Positions 61,897 through 64,000 of a stretch of DNA of 64,000 bases are shown here, piece after piece; position 1 is the stretch's first letter; the number at the start of each line of letters is the position of its first letter. The stretch lies in the NCBI RefSeq assembly GCF_001424425.1, contig NZ_LMPT01000001.1, positions 174,137 through 238,136 on the forward strand. Reading direction: 5' to 3'. The translations under genes were made by a program, and so were the position numbers. The notes beneath the pieces were generated by a model, which searched no databases, was not told the origin of the DNA, and worked only from the letters and a program-made list of their open reading frames with translations. The DNA is from Acidovorax sp. Leaf191. GTDB lineage: Bacteria > Pseudomonadota > Gammaproteobacteria > Burkholderiales > Burkholderiaceae_C.

Positions 61897-63339
61897 TCAG
61901 GCAATCACGGCGGGCTCCGCATTGCCTGCGGCAGTCTGCGCCTCGACCACCCGCGCCAGCAGCGCGCCTTCGTAGCGCGCAGGCAGCGGTATCCACACGC
62001 GCACCGGGTTGCCCTGCGCCACGGCGATGCTCTGGCCGTCCACGTTGCGCATCTGCTCGAGCCGGAGCGTGAGGTTGCCACTCGGGTGCACCACTTCCAG
62101 CAGGTCGCCCACGGCGAAGTGGTTCTTGGTTTCGACCTGCACCCAGTCACCGCTCAGGCCCGCTGCAGCCAGGCCCTCGGCGCCCAGCACTTCGCCCACG
62201 AACTGGCTGCGCTGCGTGGCCGAGTGGCCGTTGATGTAGTTCTGGTAATCGTTGCTGGGGCGGCGCTCCAGCAGGCCGCCGGTGTAGCCGCGGTTGGACA
62301 GGCCTTCGAGCTCGATGAGCAGCTCGGGGTTGAACGGCCGGCCGGCCACGGCGTCGTCGATGGCGCGGCGGTAGACCTGGGCGGTGCGGGCCACGTAGTA
62401 CAGGCTCTTGGTGCGGCCTTCGATCTTGAGCGAATCGACGCCGATCTGCGCCAGGCGCGCCACGTGCTCCACCGCGCGCAGGTCCTTGCTGTTCATGATG
62501 TACGTGCCGTGCTCGTCCTCCATGATGGGCATCATCTGCCCGGGGCGGCCGGCTTCCTCGATGAGGTAGACCTTGTCGGCCTTGGGGTGGCGCTCGCCGT
62601 TGCCGGTGGTCGATGCAAAGGCTTGCTCCGCTTTCTGCTGCGCGGCCTCGAAGTTGAAGTCGCCCTCCATCTTCTGGGCGATGGCTTCGCCCGTGGTGGG
62701 GTCGATGTCGGCGTCGTGGGTGGCGTAGCTCCAGCGGCAGGCGTTGGTGCAGGTGCCCTGGTTGGGGTCGCGGTGGTTGAAGTAGCCGCTGAGCAAACAC
62801 CGGCCCGAGTACGCGATGCACAGCGCGCCGTGCACGAAGACCTCCAGCTCCATGTCGGGGCATTCCTGGCGGACTTTCTCGATCTCGTCGAGGCTCAGTT
62901 CGCGCGACAGGATGACGCGCTCCACGCCCATCTTCTGCCAGAACTTCACCGCCGCCCAGTTGGTGGTGTTGGCCTGCACCGAGAGGTGCACCACCTGCTC
63001 GGGCCACTTCTCCTTGACCATCATGATCAGGCCCGCGTCGGCCATGATGAGGGCGTCGGGCCGGCAGTCGATCACGGGCTCGATGTCGCGCAGGTAGGTG
63101 CGGATCTTGTCGTTGTGCGCAATGAGGTTGCTGGTGACGAAGAACTTCTTGCCGCGTGCATGGGCCTCGCTGATGCCTTGGCGGATCTGCTCGAGCTTGA
63201 ACTCGTTGTTGCGCGCGCGCAGGGAGTAGCGCGGCTGGCCGGCGTACACGGCGTCGGCGCCGAAGTCATACGCGGCGCGCATCTTGTCGAGCGAGCCGGC
63301 GGGCAGCAGGAGTTCGGGGGCTTTGAGGAGGGTGGTCAT
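61897..63339 (-). CDS. trhP: U32 family peptidase-like tRNA hydroxylation protein (TrhP/YegQ)
   Basis: This 480-residue U32 family protein has ELLLPAGSLDKMRAAYDFGADAVY at the start and the signature VFVHGALCIAYSGRCLLSGY (about 168-187). Additional Cys in QGTCTNACRW complete the Fe-S set seen in YegQ. Family members take part in prephenate-dependent hydroxylation of tRNA uridine 34 (TrhP). The length equals that of E. coli YegQ plus a small extension. Confidence 0.9.
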   Translation of the reverse strand: MTTLLKAPELLLPAGSLDKMRAAYDFGADAVYAGQPRYSLRARNNEFKLEQIRQGISEAHARGKKFFVTSNLIAHNDKIRTYLRDIEPVIDCRPDALIMADAGLIMMVKEKWPEQVVHLSVQANTTNWAAVKFWQKMGVERVILSRELSLDEIEKVRQECPDMELEVFVHGALCIAYSGRCLLSGYFNHRDPNQGTCTNACRWSYATHDADIDPTTGEAIAQKMEGDFNFEAAQQKAEQAFASTTGNGERHPKADKVYLIEEAGRPGQMMPIMEDEHGTYIMNSKDLRAVEHVARLAQIGVDSLKIEGRTKSLYYVARTAQVYRRAIDDAVAGRPFNPELLIELEGLSNRGYTGGLLERRPSNDYQNYINGHSATQRSQFVGEVLGAEGLAAAGLSGDWVQVETKNHFAVGDLLEVVHPSGNLTLRLEQMRNVDGQSIAVAQGNPVRVWIPLPARYEGALLARVVEAQTAAGNAEPAVIA

Positions 63340-63410
63340 GGGGTGCCTCTGGATGCGTGGTGAGGGCGGATGAGGACGGACGGGTGCGGATCTGCCAGTT
63401 CACACCCCAC

Positions 63411-63470
63411 CCGTTCGGCCTGAGCCTGTCGAAGGCTGGGCCCTGGCTTCGACAGGCTCAGCCCGAACGG
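63411..63470. repeat. REP-like inverted repeat, intact copy
   Basis: CCGTTCGGCCTGAGCCTGTC with GAAG (63411-63434) faces CTTCGACAGGCTCAGCCCGA with ACGG (63447-63470) across a 12-base loop. It lies between ttcA and trhP, which are both leftward; the gap 63340-63528 holds nothing else. Confidence 0.85.
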
Positions 63471-63528
63471 TCCGGGGGGTGCAAACGCAGTCAGTAAAAC
63501 CATGGCGATGGAGTGCATCGGACAGGGG

Positions 63529-64000
63529 TCAGCGGGGCATCACCGACAGGCCCGCCAGCGTGCCCACGGCCTGCGCCGGAAACTCTGGCGCATCGAACGC
63601 CTTGTCGCCATCGGCGTCCTGCACGCCATTGGGCACCATGCCCTTGAAGTCGAAATGGCGCGGGTCCATGAAGTGCGAAGGCACCAGGTTGCGCAGGGCC
63701 ACGGCCATGTTCTCGATGCGGCCGGGGTACAGCTGCTGCCAGTCGCGCAGCATCTGGCCGATCTGCTTGCGCTGCAGGTTCTCCTGGCTGCCGCACAGCG
63801 TGCACGGGATGATGGGGAAGGCGCGGATGTCCGCCCAGCGGCTGAGGTCGTCTTCGGCCACGTAGGCCAGCGGGCGGATGATGAGGTGGTCGCCGCGGTC
63901 GCTCTGCACCTTGGGCGGCATGCCCTTGAGCTTGCCGCCGAAGAACATGTTCAAAAAGAACGTCTGCAGCATGTCGTCGCGGTGGTGGCCCAGCGCGATC
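63529..64000 (-). CDS. ttcA: tRNA 2-thiocytidine(32) synthetase TtcA, C-terminal part (runs off the right edge)
   Basis: The visible 156 codons cover the C-terminal half: [19 protein letters not shown], the second CxxC pair [19 protein letters not shown] and the end LAGLSVMPR. The N-terminal PP-loop is outside the window. TtcA uses an Fe-S cluster to thiolate C32 of certain tRNAs. It is upstream of trhP on the same strand, separated by a REP-like element. Confidence 0.93.
   Translation of the reverse strand, partial: IALGHHRDDMLQTFFLNMFFGGKLKGMPPKVQSDRGDHLIIRPLAYVAEDDLSRWADIRAFPIIPCTLCGSQENLQRKQIGQMLRDWQQLYPGRIENMAVALRNLVPSHFMDPRHFDFKGMVPNGVQDADGDKAFDAPEFPAQAVGTLAGLSVMPR

Overview
This window is chromosomal DNA of a high-GC betaproteobacterium, most likely a Comamonadaceae member close to Acidovorax (inferred from gene content, codon use and lineage-typical interspersed repeats; no rRNA or marker gene settles the genus). 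It is densely coded. No tRNA, rRNA, CRISPR array, prophage or insertion sequence was seen.

Layout. 1-1908: the start of a TorF-type porin gene with a nitrogen-type (sigma54 plus NtrC) promoter, divergent from comM. 2072-15636: a catabolic island that looks like complete CoA-dependent beta-oxidation of hydroxycinnamates or arylpropanoids. It has a MarR regulator, CoA-transferase, two thiolases, a classical enoyl-CoA hydratase, a feruloyl-CoA synthase-type ligase, an SDR dehydrogenase, a Bug-type binding protein, an acyl-CoA dehydrogenase and a tannase/feruloyl-esterase lipoprotein. The thiolase and hydratase promoters are divergent, and each carries its own copy of the same operator-like repeat. 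15889-19764: VOC proteins, a flavin monooxygenase, an EVE-domain protein and a lipoprotein.

19884-38758 is the most interesting part. A long leftward gene series encodes 6-hydroxynicotinate reductase, a UPF0280 protein with ApbE-like motifs, two paralogous 'amino acid synthesis' family proteins, a branched-chain-type ABC transporter, an exported nicotinamidase-like hydrolase, a second binding protein, and a NicAB-like molybdenum hydroxylase with fused cytochrome c. A rightward series starting from the same divergent promoter encodes a 7Fe ferredoxin, ferredoxin-NADP reductase, a TetR regulator and an enamidase. Together these give nicotinamide -> nicotinate -> 6-hydroxynicotinate -> 1,4,5,6-tetrahydro-6-oxonicotinate -> 2-formylglutarate. 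This is the reductive route known from Eubacterium barkeri, here apparently fed by an aerobic-type hydroxylase and an NADPH-FNR-ferredoxin relay.

38836-64000 is mostly housekeeping and scattered accessory genes: glycine-zipper protein, YihY, serine hydrolase, shikimate kinase, split MetH with a possible SAH-riboswitch-like leader, PACE efflux pump with divergent LysR regulator, TonB-dependent siderophore receptor with Fur box, MBL hydrolase, GlxA-type regulator, PPK2, glutamate dehydrogenase, acyl-CoA ligase with MFS symporter, EAL phosphodiesterase, LMW-PTP-like protein, TrhP/YegQ and the C-terminal half of TtcA. Three dispersed repeat families lie mainly just after stop codons.
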